This document shows, one piece after another, positions 43,271 to 53,344 of a stretch of DNA of 64,000 bases. The notes below the pieces were generated by a model. That model was not told the origin of the DNA. It did not search any database and saw nothing but the letters and a program-made list of their open reading frames with translations. Every line of letters starts with the position of its first letter. Within the stretch, counting starts at the first letter, position 1. The DNA comes from Nereocystis luetkeana (Eukaryota > Sar > Phaeophyceae > Laminariales > Laminariaceae), in contig JARUPZ010000009.1 of assembly GCA_031213475.1 (NCBI GenBank), positions 4,306,601 through 4,370,600 of the forward strand, in the 5' to 3' direction. The position numbers and the translations under genes were made by a program.

Positions 43271-44104
43271 TTGCCCCTCCTGGTCATCCTGTCCTGCTGG
43301 GCAAGATCGATGACTGACGCTGGCCTTGAGTGCCGTTGTCTTTCATATTGGCATCGAAGGCCCAAAGCTTGAAGAACAATTAGTCGGTTCGACACCGGCT
43401 GAGGTTCGTACCTCTGCGGCGGGCGGCCTGATCCAAGTGAGAACCCGCGCACACACGACTATGCGGAGGTTCCTTCAAGAGGGTATGATACTCGGTGTTT
43501 ACGTGAGCACTACAGAGCCGCGAGCCGTCATCATCACCAAGAAAGTATACCTGCTGGGGCCGGGCTGCAGCTACTACTTCTCACACAGTGCTGGGAAGAT
43601 CATCACCTTCTCGAGCTGCTGTACGAGTAACGGCAGCGGACGACGAGAAGAAAACCTACAGAGCTGCCACAACCATCGCTATCGGGCTGCTTGCAGATAC
43701 AAAAGACTGCACACAGCCACCACGATCATCGCCATCATCTGGAGATATTTCTACTGACCACGAGTGTACCATTACCGCGTACAGTGAACCCTGGATTGTG
43801 AGTACGAGTTTACGAAGTACTCGAAACCGTTGAAACGCTCATTTATTTGAAGAAAGTGGCGAGGTATATACGATTTCGAGCACGAGTACATTCAGCCCCG
43901 TTGACACACGTTAGAATAGCCGACTGCCTTTGTGTGTATGTGACGGGCTGATGCGAAACTATCATCCCTGCTGCTGCTGCACTGCTGCTGTTGGTAGCGT
44001 AAGACAGACTGCTCGTAGCCGAAACCATGGGAAATATTTCTGATTGAAGCTCGGAGAAGTCGCTGTTGCTGGTATGTACGACAAAAAATTAAACCTGTTG
44101 AAGG

Positions 44105-44750
44105 ATGGGCAGTCTTTCAAGCGCATTGAGGGTTCTAAAGCCATTTTGTGTCACAAATCTCACGGAGGCGCACCGGGACGTCAAGATGGTAGGTAGAAGG
44201 GACCCAGACTTCGATCTCCGTAATGATTGGTCCGTACGTCACCTTTACCTGTACGGGGTGTCGAGGAAACAAATGGGTAGGGTTGCTGGACGTGGCATGG
44301 TTCTGACAGCAACAACAACATCACCTGATACCAGTGCTATTGTCTGCCACAAAAACGGCAAGGCAGGGCACTACAGGAGCGGCCGCACCGTGCCTGCCAA
44401 GGCGCACGGGAAAATCAACAAGCTCGCCGGCCAGAAGAAGAAATTTGGACCAAGGAGACGACCTGGGCAGGAGTGTTGCTCTGTGCACAGAGCGAGCGCG
44501 CACAGCGGCGCTAAGTGCTACGCGCAGGGGGCCTCGCGCCCACAGTCGAGTGGTACGCACACAGCTGCTGCGATGGGAGCCCAAACCGGCCCCGATGACA
44601 CCGAAAAATGAGCCGGTTGTTAACGTTGGCGACGACGTTTACAGGGGCTTCGCATTTGAACTTTCCCAAGTACTGCAGGGACAGCCAGCCGCTACGGGGG
44701 TCATATTACCAGCGCGGGGTCGCCTGAAATATGCTTTACGGGATCTCTGA
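44105..44750 (+). pseudogene. Ty1/copia gag remnant
   Basis: Two clustered Cys/His phrases are readable near 44345 (CHKNGKAGHY) and 44485 (CCSVHRASAHSGAKCYAQ), separated by a Lys/Arg-rich linker. This resembles the zinc-knuckle plus CSxHxxxxHxxxxCxAQ arrangement of copia Gag in this type of genome. The part before it (LRVLKPFCVTNLTEAHRDVK) fits a gag body. No LTRs or pol parts are adjacent. Broken and isolated; an old fragment unrelated to the young element at 35.5 kb. Confidence 0.55.
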
Positions 44751-44972
44751 AAATACACGTGTTTGGGACTACTGTCGAAAAGACAACTTTCGGAATTGCT
44801 ACACCACTATTCGACCAGACTGCCGGATATTCCGGAGTCGCGACGCTCACAAACGAATAGTGGGGTCGCCGAAGAGCCTTTTCGGGATCAGGCCTTATCA
44901 TATACCAGGTAGCGATTAACATATGCGGGGGAGAAGCTTATCTGGAATCGCCGCTTCATCGTCTACCTGGTA

Positions 44973-45190
44973 TTGTTTTAGGGCTGCTGGGAATCGTTTT
45001 TGGGGTTGCTGGAGATCATCTGGATCGCTTTAGGGCTGTTAGAATATCACTCTTGGGGTCGCATGGACGTCACCTGGGTCGTTTCAGGCCTGCTGGAACA
45101 TCGCGTGTGGCGTCACTGGACATCTTCGCGTTTAAAGGCTGCTAGAATGCCGCTTTTGGGGTCGCTGGAAATAGTATGAATCGTTGAGGG
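44973..45190 (+). repeat. Degenerate minisatellite, about four units of 50-57 bp
   Basis: Units begin GGGCTGCTGGGAATCG, GGGCTGTTAGAATATC, GGCCTGCTGGAACATC and GGCTGCTAGAATGCCG, each followed by TTTTGGGGTCGCTGGA-like and ATCNTCTGGATCG-like phrases. Similarity between units is about 70-75 percent. Two TACCWGGTA palindromes lie just before (44903, 44964). Confidence 0.7.
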
Positions 45191-45199
45191 GGACATCTG

Positions 45200-45730
45200 C
45201 ATCGTGGGGTCGCATCCACTCGATAACTAGATGTATTCGCTTTGTAGTACGTAGCACCACACGCCTCGTATGTATGTGAGGGTGACAGGAACATGGATCA
45301 GGTGCTATTAAGAGGCCATTTGTGCAAGATTTACTTTTTAGTAGCCTCAAATGTCTTCTTTGTACGGAGGGTGGGGCGGCGACGTGGTGGGTTGCTTCGT
45401 AGTTATTATCTTGGTCCACGAACTGACCATTGAAATACTGTATATCCTTGAGATAGATGCAGTTTATGAGTTTGTCGCAGAAAGACGTTATTGTCTCTCT
45501 ACAAACCAACCTGGCTTCAGCCGTCCAAGTGCCCTTGGGGCGGTACAGCCCCATGACTACGTATGCGGAATGTGTGTTCAGGAGCAAAGTATGGTATATC
45601 TACTGTTGTTCGGCTGGTATTCTTTCAGAAGCAATAACTCACGGTCAGTAGCGGCGCGTAGTAGTTAGCTTAGCGTACAAAGTAATATCGTATACCAGGT
45701 ACGCATTATGGGATCCGCCCATGTTTCGAG
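45200..45730. other. Stretch with an unassigned minus-strand frame
   Basis: On the minus strand a frame of up to 151 codons (45587-45132, no ATG at its start) reads YVVMGLYRPKGTWTAEARLV and DIQYFNGQFVDQDNNYEATH, which looks more protein-like than most frames here. No family was recognised. A palindrome is at 45693. Confidence 0.3.
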
Positions 45731-45731
45731 G

Positions 45732-46130
45732 TCTAACAGACAAATCGGAAAAATGGGAACGAAGCCTAAAATGAGAACCAAGCCGTATCTCCAGAACCAT
45801 GTGGTGTATCAGAGAACCAAAATGATCCCGCGAAACCCCTTGGCCAGCCCTGTGAGAGGAGCAAGTCAGAACGGTCATGCTCCATCTCGTGCCTTCGGGT
45901 GGGCGCAAAAAGCGATATACGCTGGTTCTATTGTGATTTCTCTAGATGCTGGCTACCGCGGCGATGCCGAGGACTTCCAGCCTGAGCGACAGCTCATTCG
46001 AAGGCTGCTGTACAGCCCCACAGGACTGTCAACTTTTTTTCTTGGAGTTGTACACAATTGGTTTGCTTTCTAAAAAAAAACGTCCGTTCCCATTTTTTGT
46101 TTCGTTCTCATTTTTCCATTTTGTCTGTTG
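45732..46130 (+). mobile_element. MITE3 copy b, with 106-codon frame
   Basis: Ends CTAACAGACAAATCGGAAAA and TTTTTCCATTTTGTCTGTTG form imperfect inverted repeats of about 40 bases. Between them is an open frame MGTKPKMRTKPYLQNHVV ... FFLGVVHNWFAF ending in TAA (45753-46073). It differs from copy c by only a few substitutions. No DDE transposase motif is visible in the peptide, so the element is either non-autonomous or encodes something other than a transposase. Confidence 0.75.
45753..46073 (+). CDS. Small conserved frame inside MITE3 (copy b)
   Basis: 106 codons, ATG to TAA. The peptide is basic at its start (MGTKPKMRTKP), then RNPLASPVRGA, SRAFGWAQKAIYAGSIVISL, DAGYRGDAEDFQPERQL and a hydrophobic end. 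The same frame is open in copies a, c and d. Function unknown. It may be a captured exon, a transposon-encoded small protein, or a chance frame kept because most copies are young; the two in-frame insertions in copy a argue against the last. Confidence 0.4.
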   Translation: MGTKPKMRTKPYLQNHVVYQRTKMIPRNPLASPVRGASQNGHAPSRAFGWAQKAIYAGSIVISLDAGYRGDAEDFQPERQLIRRLLYSPTGLSTFFLGVVHNWFAF

Positions 46131-46134
46131 TCTG

Positions 46135-47700
46135 AGTGATGTGTTTGCGTTTTGCATGCTCGTCTATGCATATAAACCTGTCGCGGCAGTAGTATGCCTT
46201 TGCATGTTGCCAGGTTATTATGCGCGTTGTTGAAAAAGTCGTGAAGGGTTGGCCACCTATCCTGATCGGAGCAAGAACGTTCGATGTTGCCGCAACGCCG
46301 CATTGAAGCGATGATTTTTTGTCGCGACATAGCAACGAACGGGGTACACACCCAAAACATGCAGAGAGGTAGTTAGTTCAGAGAAGTACACCGGTCTTGA
46401 AGCTAGAGTAGAAACCTTGAAAAATATGTAGCGGAGTAAGGTGAGTACCTATATATAGCAATAATCAGGCAAGAAGAGTTAATTACCGTATATATATTGG
46501 GTAATCCAATTTGATAGTTGAATGCAGCACGTTTGACTATGTCACCTCCACCTCGTACCAAGGAGAGCTACCATGCTACCCAGCAGTAGTAGCCGATAGT
46601 CTCTGCCGAGTCACTGATCGGTATCATGGCCCCTTGTAGCGCGCAGACTACAGGAGGAGTACAGGGCAGAACAAGCAGTGCACTATGTTTAATGACGAAT
46701 CATGAGTAGTGTGCGTTGGATTTCCGTTGTCTCAGATATGTCGGAATTAACATGCGCAAAAACACCGAGATACCGGTTTGAGTTCAGATGAGTTATTTTT
46801 CCGAAAAATCGTTTTCACCGCATGCTGGGGGTCTTGAGACTTGAGAGCTCCGTCATTGATCGGCCGTGCATGCGAACACTCGTCCACTTCTCTTTTCTTA
46901 TCTTCTGTCCTCTTTTCTTCCCCTCCTTGTCCCATCCCGTTGGACAAGACCCATAACTTCCGTAGTATTTCGCATGTTTTCCTAAGAAGACCTGAAGCTT
47001 GAACAACAACCAGTCGGTTCAACACTTCTTTTGTAAATCCTGCATGCACTCGCACGGCAGTTGACGACAGCTATAAATCCGTGCTGTGCGAATTTCTATG
47101 GACATCTTGAGTTCATACCGTGTTCTTGTACGGGTATCAACTCTCACTGTATCCAACTCTCCTACCACTAAACAAAGCTGAAAAAATGCATGAACAACCA
47201 GACTTGCGTTACCCTGTGTCTCGTGGCGTGCATGTATCAGTTCTGGGAGAACAGTCGAAATGCCTGCACGCAAGGCAATCATGATAGGAGCTACCGCTCC
47301 AGGGTTCTTTCGACACCTAATAACAAGCCCCTGTTTTCACACCGTGGTTTACATTTTTTCCCAGACTTCTAGCCCGCTCTATGCTAGGCGTGTATGCCAC
47401 GCTCATGCTCTGCCCAAGTTCATGCACGCGCTTACCGGTGTGCTACGCAGCCTGCCGTCCTTGTTGGTGAGTCATCGCAAGCGCTGACATGACCGCTGCC
47501 CCTTGGTGTGGTATAGTCGTTAGTGCCGATGGTAATAGATAACGCTACGTAGGGAGCTACGAGAGGTTGTGGGCTGCATCGGCCACACATCCGTTCGTGC
47601 GGGCAGGCGTTTATCTCCGTGTTTGGTCACATCACCCCCCTTCGAACACTACGCCCTCCGACTCATCTGGAAACCCTCGGATACTTGGAAAAACCACCGT
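46135..47700. other. Gene-free stretch
   Basis: No coding region was recognised. A faint tRNA-like phrase near 47511-47580 was judged insufficient. Confidence 0.3.
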
Positions 47701-47704
47701 AACA

Positions 47705-48500
47705 TCCTCCCCAGCTGATTGGCCGGATATGGACAGTCATGGGATATTTTGAACGGTGGATCCGAGATACGTTACGCCAACCAACTGAGGAGAGAAAACC
47801 TGGTCAAAATATATATAAAAACCCCTTCCCAGCACGCACACTCATGCGCCGTCTTACCCACTAACGCGGTGAACGCGACACCTTCTGTAGTTTGGGGCCT
47901 TCTCGGTCGTTAACCGCACGCCTCCTCTACCGATCCTCTTCGGTTGCGATCGCGAACTGAGAACTGCCTCCCTCGTGTAGTGACACAACACCTAATCCAG
48001 TCAAACCCGCAAAACTCCAGAATAAATTGCGGAAACACGCACAGTATAAATAAAAACAAAAACGAATGAATCAACCCTAGAGGCCAAGGCACTCCCGTGA
48101 ACGCCCTGGGATCCTTTGATAAACATATATATTGTCCTACCCCGCTGATTGGCCGGACAAGGGCAGCCACGCGATGTCCCATGAGGTGGATCCGATACAC
48201 ACTATATCAACCAAACTGAGAAGAAGAGCAGACTCCGCCTCTTATCGGATAAAAAACCCCTCCACAGAAAGTCCACTCATGAGCCTCCATACTAACTCGG
48301 TGAACAGGACGCCCTCTTCTTAAGATCAGGACCTTCCTGGACGCCCACCCCACGGCCTCCACGAAGCCCCCCCGGTCGCGATCTCGTACCCGGGGCTCCC
48401 GCCTCGTGTGTACCGACGGAACGCGAAATCCAGTAAACCCCACCAAACTCCGGAATAATTCATTATGGTGAAACTCCCCATAATAATATCAAAACGTACA
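47705..48500 (+). repeat. Two diverged tandem copies (about 420 bp) of a promoter-like module
   Basis: Both copies contain, in order: GCTGATTGGCCGGA (a CCAAT-type box, 47714 and 48143), GGTGGATCCGA, CAACTGAG, a TATA-like AAATATATATAAAAACCCC or GGATAAAAAACCCC (47808 and 48247), CACTCATG, GGTGAAC, TCGCGATC or GATCGCGA, AATCCAGT, and CCGGAATAA or CAGAATAA. Similarity is about 70 percent. A CCAAT box about 80-95 bases before a TATA box is typical of Pol II promoters, including those in LTRs. No coding frame follows, so old solo LTRs or duplicated promoters are possible. Confidence 0.5.
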
Positions 48501-48549
48501 AGAGAAGGAATCGAAGTACAACCCCTTACATCGAACTGCGCCTACCTAT

Positions 48550-48590
48550 TCTATTCCTAACCCTATTCCTAACCCTAACCCTAAGAATCC
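48550..48590 (-). repeat. Interstitial telomere-like (CCCTAA)n tract
   Basis: CTATTCCTAACCCTATTCCT followed by AACCCTAACCCTAAG: about six CCTA-type units, three of them perfect CCCTAA. TTAGGG is the common eukaryotic telomere unit. So short a tract inside a sequence is usually a repaired break or ancient fusion scar. Confidence 0.7.
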
Positions 48591-48957
48591 TTGTTCTGTG
48601 GGAAATCAGTTCAACCCTGTAGACGAACTGTGAAGCCAGCCCGGATGAAAAACAATAAACCGTCGGGAGGCTTCTACTGCTTCCTCGAAGCCAACAGAAA
48701 CTACCCCGAGAGGCATACCACGACATCCCTCCGGCGTCTGTTCTCCACATACATACATACATACATACATGCAAAAACAAATCATCACCCCAAAAAATAC
48801 ATACAGAACGACAAAAAACACACACAACTAGAACAGACGAGAACAAAAACGGGTGTTGATTTATTCTCTCATAATAAAAGGTATAGACGCAGCTGGCACA
48901 GGAACGCGTGGTTCACTCCAGACAACAACACGGAACTGCTCTTATATTATATCCGAG

Positions 48958-49356
48958 CTAACAGACAAATCTGAAAAATGGGAACGAAGCCTAAAATGAG
49001 AACCAAGCCGTATCTTCAGAACCATGTGGTGTATCAGAGAACCCAAATGATCCTGCGAAACCCCTTGGCCAGCCCTGTGAGAGGAGCTCGTCAGAACGGT
49101 CATGCTCCATCTCGTGCCTTCGGGTGGGCGCAAAAAGCGATATACGCTGGCTCTATTGTGATTTCTCTAGATGCTGGCTACCGCGGCGATGCCGAGGACT
49201 TCCAGCCTGAGCGACAGCTCATTCGAAGGCTGCTGTACAGCCCCACAGGACTGTCAACTTTTTTTCTTGGAGTTGTACACAATTGGTTTGCTTTCTAAAA
49301 AAAACCGTCCGTTCCCATTTTTTGTTTCGTTCTCATTTTTCCGTTTTGTCTGTTAG
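48958..49356 (+). mobile_element. MITE3 copy c, intact, with 106-codon frame
   Basis: 399 bp from CTAACAGACAAATCTGAAAA to TTTTTCCGTTTTGTCTGTTAG; the outer 15 bases are inverted repeats with about one mismatch. It carries the frame 48978-49298, encoding almost the same 106 residues as copy b. It fixes the family's ends and size. Flanking GAG and CTG give no clear target duplication. Confidence 0.8.
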
Positions 49357-49359
49357 CTG

Positions 49360-49565
49360 TCGAGTCGATTTTTGCCTCGTGTGGAACCACACCACCGAAT
49401 GACATTGATTGGTGGGCACACATTACCCCAATAATATCCCAATAATACCCTTTATTAGCCAGAATCTCGTTTCAGCTTTTATATAACTCCTCAATCCACG
49501 ATGGATCTTGTGTGTCAAGTTTCTGACAACAAGCAACATCCTCCCTACTCAGTATACACGACCAA
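49360..49565. other. Short gene-free stretch
   Basis: Nothing recognised. Confidence 0.3.
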
Positions 49566-49567
49566 AC

Positions 49568-49682
49568 TATTACGGGGGACCACATTGAATAGGAGCAGTA
49601 CCTGCGGTAGACACAAAACCCTCAATATTTCCCTATTTTTACCTACAACTTTTGATCCTATGAACTATGGTCCCCCTTAATA
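49568..49682 (+). mobile_element. MITE1 copy h
   Basis: TATTACGGGGGACCACATTG to AACTATGGTCCCCCTTAATA; interior CCTCAATATTTCCCTATTTT as in copy f. Slightly diverged. Confidence 0.75.
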
Positions 49683-49689
49683 TATCCTT

Positions 49690-50580
49690 CTTACTCTTGT
49701 GCATGACAAAATCAATATTCCCCGCAGCTATGTACATAAAAAAAATGTACGACATCGCAAGGTTGGTAGATCTCAATAATAATATCCACTTGTATCAACC
49801 TCAGATACTCAAAAATCCAATCTGCAACTCAAAAATCATATTCTCGGATCACCACTCAAATCCTCAAATCAGTGCTCAAACTCTCGATCAAATCCACGGC
49901 TTCTCTGTTGTAAACGTAAACGTATACTGATATTAATAGGAAAGAAATCCAGTGCCAGGTGAAACGGCATTACATTTATTATATGTATTATTGCCATTTT
50001 TTTCGGATCAAGCCGAGTAAACGGCTTTTCCCGCGGAATAGGTCCAAAAATATACCCGTCTACTCTGAAGAACAAAAACACCATTTTTCATGAATCTAAA
50101 AATCACGCTCTCCATTTCCGAGGTACCGCCCAAACCCTCCAAGTAAAAAAAATTTAACAAGGACCACACACGCCCCAACGCGCTTCCGTGTTTTTCTTTC
50201 CAGATCCACATCGAAAACCTGCCCGTCTACAGTATTTCACCAGAGATTAATGCAAGTCATGGGAAGTATCCAAGCAGGAGGAGTAGTCATGCTAATAATA
50301 AAAATAAATAAGCCACGGAATTCAATGCTATTATTAGAGATCGCACAATGCGCAAGGAACTCCGTTCCGCGGGACAAGAGCCTCCCCTTATCGCCTACTC
50401 CCGCCATAGATACACAACTCGCGACGGTAATGTGACTCCACGCCCAGACAAAAGCCTACAGTAGTAATAGTACCGTTTTAGCTTGGAGGTTGCTTTTGTT
50501 TTTCTCGTCGTACTTCGGTTTGCCACTTAATTGCGACTCATCCCGCGCTCTGTTGACACGGCGTGGCATCATGGTTTTTG
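49690..50580. other. Gene-free stretch
   Basis: AT-rich; no family repeat or coding region was recognised. Confidence 0.3.
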
Positions 50581-50828
50581 GAACCTTTTGTTCACATATA
50601 TATATATATATATAATATATATATTTGTTTTTTTTTCGTTTATTTTGATATTTCAGATTTTTTGTTTTTTTCGTTTTGTGCCTTGAATATAATCTGTAGG
50701 TCATGCAGGGTCATGCCTGTCGTATCCAGTGCGATGCCATGATACTTCATTGTCTACTCATGACTCGGTTTACCGCATACCAGGGTAACAATGTGGTATG
50801 TCTGTGCCGTGGGTATGCATCCACGGAG

Positions 50829-50841
50829 CCTGTATATATAT

Positions 50842-50893
<52 letters not shown>
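50829..50893. repeat. (AT)n microsatellite
   Basis: About 65 bases of alternating AT with one break, directly left of SINE-A copy 6. A second AT tract is at 50586-50625. ATATATAT also lies just right of the SINE, so the tract may be its expanded target duplication. Confidence 0.9.
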
Positions 50894-50894
<1 letters not shown>

Positions 50895-51247
50895 TTTTTT
50901 GTTTATTTTTCCCATCCCATTCATTATCTTCGCACACCTTCTGCTCTCTCTCCTTCCAACTCGTAACTAACTCAGATCCGGGGTCACATAGCAGGCTCTT
51001 CTCCCGCCTTCCCGCTACGGTACGTGCCTTCATTTTTTATCGCGAGAAGATTTCAGCCTTTTCTTCCCTCGTCGACTCGCATCGAAATGTGCCTACCCAC
51101 GCTGCAAGGCGCTCTCAACAATTGAATCCTTGTTATTTTTTTATATTTTTGCAAATAAAGTCAAAGTGCGACCCTCCTGGGGCTCGAACCCAGGACTCAA
51201 ACGAGTAGAATTCGAGGTTAACCACTTGAACCACCGGGTCGACCGGC
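50894..51247 (-). mobile_element. SINE-A copy 6, full length
   Basis: Poly-T-rich start with two interruptions, full body, and head GCCGGTCGACCCGGTGGTTC on the minus strand. It carries the family's complete 5' end (GCCGGTCG). Flanked by AT repeats on both sides, and nested in Rep-E. Confidence 0.85.
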
Positions 51248-51387
51248 ATATATATCTCCAGGATTGAAGAATCGGCACGGTCTCTATTAATAGTTATGCT
51301 GGATGTCGACGGGCTGAAAGAACCGTTCAAAGTGAAGAACAACAACACCTTTAATGTTAACAATACACACCACACACGGTATCGAAA

Positions 51388-51730
51388 GTCCCCGGTGGCT
51401 TGGTAGGTAGTCCGCGTGCCTATCAAGATCAATTTCGTGGGTTCAAGTCTCACTGTGTGCATTCTCGTATATAGGTGTTTTTTCTAGCAAGAAAATATAA
51501 TGATTAGCGGAAAGCGCGAGAAAATTAGCTACATTCGCGGAAAATCGACGAGCAGTGGGAATGCTGAGCCCTATGCGCGACAAAAACTTTACCAGGTATG
51601 CACGTACCGGGGGGGCGAAGGGATGGCACTTTTGTCCACGGCTTGTCCAGAAGCTCGTTGAGGATAAAAACTCCCACGAGTAAGGCCGGAAAGTAAAGTG
51701 AATCAGATTTTGAAAAAAAACAAAAAAAAG
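51388..51730 (+). mobile_element. SINE-B copy 3
   Basis: Head CCCCGGTGGCTTGGTAGGTA, then GTGGGTTCAAGTCTCACTGT, body GATTAGCGGAAAGCGCGAGA and ACGAGCAGTGGGAATGCTGA, and an A-rich end at about 51710-51729. A TACCAGGTA palindrome (51590) lies inside it where the other two copies have AAAAGGCACGC or AAAGGTACGC. Confidence 0.75.
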
Positions 51731-51734
51731 TACA

Positions 51735-52545
51735 GTTGGGTTTTCATACTTAAACTAGTACTTGTATTTTCTTCTCGATGCCCCCTGTACTTCCCTCTAG
51801 AGTTTTGGAGGGTATATGAGTGCGAGGAGTTTTTTTTTATATAATATATATACCTGGTAATGCAACATCATTTTCAGTGCTAGAAAGCGGGTGTTCTTTA
51901 TATTTCAGCTCTTCCTGCCAGCCGATATCCTACTCGCCCAGCGTCCGTGCCGGCTGTTTGATCGAAGAGGGAGATATGCATACTCTGTACGGTGGTCACA
52001 AAACTACGAAACCAAGCCGAGATACCATCAATCAGACTAATGTATATTGTTATCCACTAAGCAGAGCAGGCAAACCAATGCGATGCCATCGTTCTAGGTA
52101 CGATAGTCATGTCAAAATGATTCGACTGTTATATCCTAGCATGTGTGTATGTATGCGTTGAACTACAGGAATATCTAAAGAACAAACAAAACAAACATGG
52201 AAACATTGTTTTTGTATAACATTGTTGTGCATACATATATAATACTCGTACTTGTATCCCTTCGAAGCAGATGTGGCAAACAACACCATAATATACACAT
52301 AAAATCAGGTAAATAAAACAACTACCTAACTACAACCATTCAGCAGAAACAGAGCAAATACGGAAAACGAAAGGAACTGACAGACAGGTAAACAGACGCA
52401 AAGCAACACCTGACTATCTATGTGCTACTGCTGTACAGGCGCAACACGTACCAGGTAGGCATACTTATTTAGCAGGGCATCCTGTTTCGTTGGCGGGGAT
52501 GTACACGTTATACGCAATATTGGTGTCTCATACCAGGTATGCGTA
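51735..52545. other. Gene-free stretch with a Rep-E fragment
   Basis: 51985-52110 matches the middle of Rep-E (GGTGGTCACAAAACTACG, CAATGCGATGCCATCGTTCT). Palindromes are at 51851, 52449 and 52531. Nothing else was recognised. Confidence 0.4.
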
Positions 52546-52548
52546 ATG

Positions 52549-52668
52549 CAGCGGGAAGGGGGGAAAAGAGCCTGCTATGTGACCCCGGATCTGAGTTACG
52601 AGTTGGAAGGGGAGAGAGAAGAAGATGTGCGAAGATAATAAATGGGATGGAAAAAGAAAAAAAAAAAA
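52549..52668 (+). mobile_element. SINE-A copy 7, 3' end only
   Basis: Starts at GCAGCGGGAAGGGGGGAAAA and runs to poly-A. Strongly 5'-truncated. A TACCAGGTA core (52531) lies ten bases before its start. Confidence 0.8.
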
Positions 52669-52710
52669 TGCGTAAAAGGAACGACGTAACCCATATGCTT
52701 TCGATACTTA

Positions 52711-52912
52711 CTTGTTTGTTGTTGTTGTTGTTGTTGTTGTTGCTGTTGTTCTCGTTGTTGTTGTTCTCACATTAACTCACAACACAATGAATGCAGTCCG
52801 TGGTCGCAGGACAGGCTTCATTAACTCTTGAGTGGAAGAAACACCTCGGTAGGTAGCAAAACAGAGGCAAAAACAAAAAACAAGCATACGCACTCCCCCA
52901 CTGCGGACACCA
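52711..52912 (-). mobile_element. Rep-C copy 2
   Basis: (TTG)n on the left with GCTGTTGTTCTCG interruption, then CTCACATTAACTCACAACAC, CAGTCCGTGGTCGCAGGACA, AACAAGCATACGCACTCCCC and CTGCGGACACC. About 90 percent like copy 1 beyond the triplet tract. Both copies end at the same place, which fixes the 5' end of the element on the minus strand. Confidence 0.7.
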
Positions 52913-52914
52913 GG

Positions 52915-53245
52915 GGAGCAAAAAGGAGACTATTAATAATAGCAGACAAAAACCTAACACAGAAGATGACGCGGAGCAAAAAAAAAAAAACAATAAAAGA
53001 AGCAGATAGAAAAACGCATACAAGGCGTACCATACCAGGTACCTGGTACATTGTTGCGTGTCTCTCTTTTAATAGTCAGCATTATTAAGAGAATATAGGA
53101 AACGGAATGTCTACCACGGGTTCCGTGGAAGGAAGTCGAACCCACGTTTCACCCCCCCCGTGTTCTACAACCGTAGCCTCTGCTGTGCGTACTTTTGCAT
53201 GCAGCAGTGAAGAAGGAGCCTAACTCTTCTTGCATTCTGTCGGCC
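52915..53245. other. Gene-free stretch
   Basis: Overlapping palindromes are at 53033 and 53040. Nothing else was recognised. Confidence 0.3.
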
Positions 53246-53340
53246 TTAACCCCTTAAGAACTGCAGCCCCGTTTTTGGGACAAACTACCTGAAAGTGAAG
53301 TGGTTTGTCCCCGAAACGGGACGGTGGTTCTAAAGGGGTT
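53246..53340. mobile_element. MITE2 copy e
   Basis: TTAACCCCTTAAGAACTGCA and GCCCCGTTTTTGGGACAAAC face GTTTGTCCCCGAAACGGGAC and GGTTCTAAAGGGGTT. Well preserved. Confidence 0.75.
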
Positions 53341-53344
53341 CGGC

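Larger units (their letters stand above)
50640..51345 (-). repeat. Rep-E copy 3, interrupted by an AT tract and SINE-A
   Basis: On the plus strand, CATGCCTGTCGTATCCAGTG and CGATGCCATGATACTTCATT (50712-50755) form one part. After an (AT)n run and a SINE-A, GGATTGAAGAATCGGCACGG and GCTGGATGTCGACGGGCTGA (51260-51320) form the other. In the intact copies these parts are about 130 bases apart, so SINE-A entered Rep-E. Confidence 0.55.

Noticed and set aside
47510-47585. Possible tRNA gene (GGTATAGTCGTTAGTGCC and GAGGTTGTGGGCTGC)
   Set aside because: The A-box-like phrase is present but the B box is poor and the stems do not pair; probably chance.
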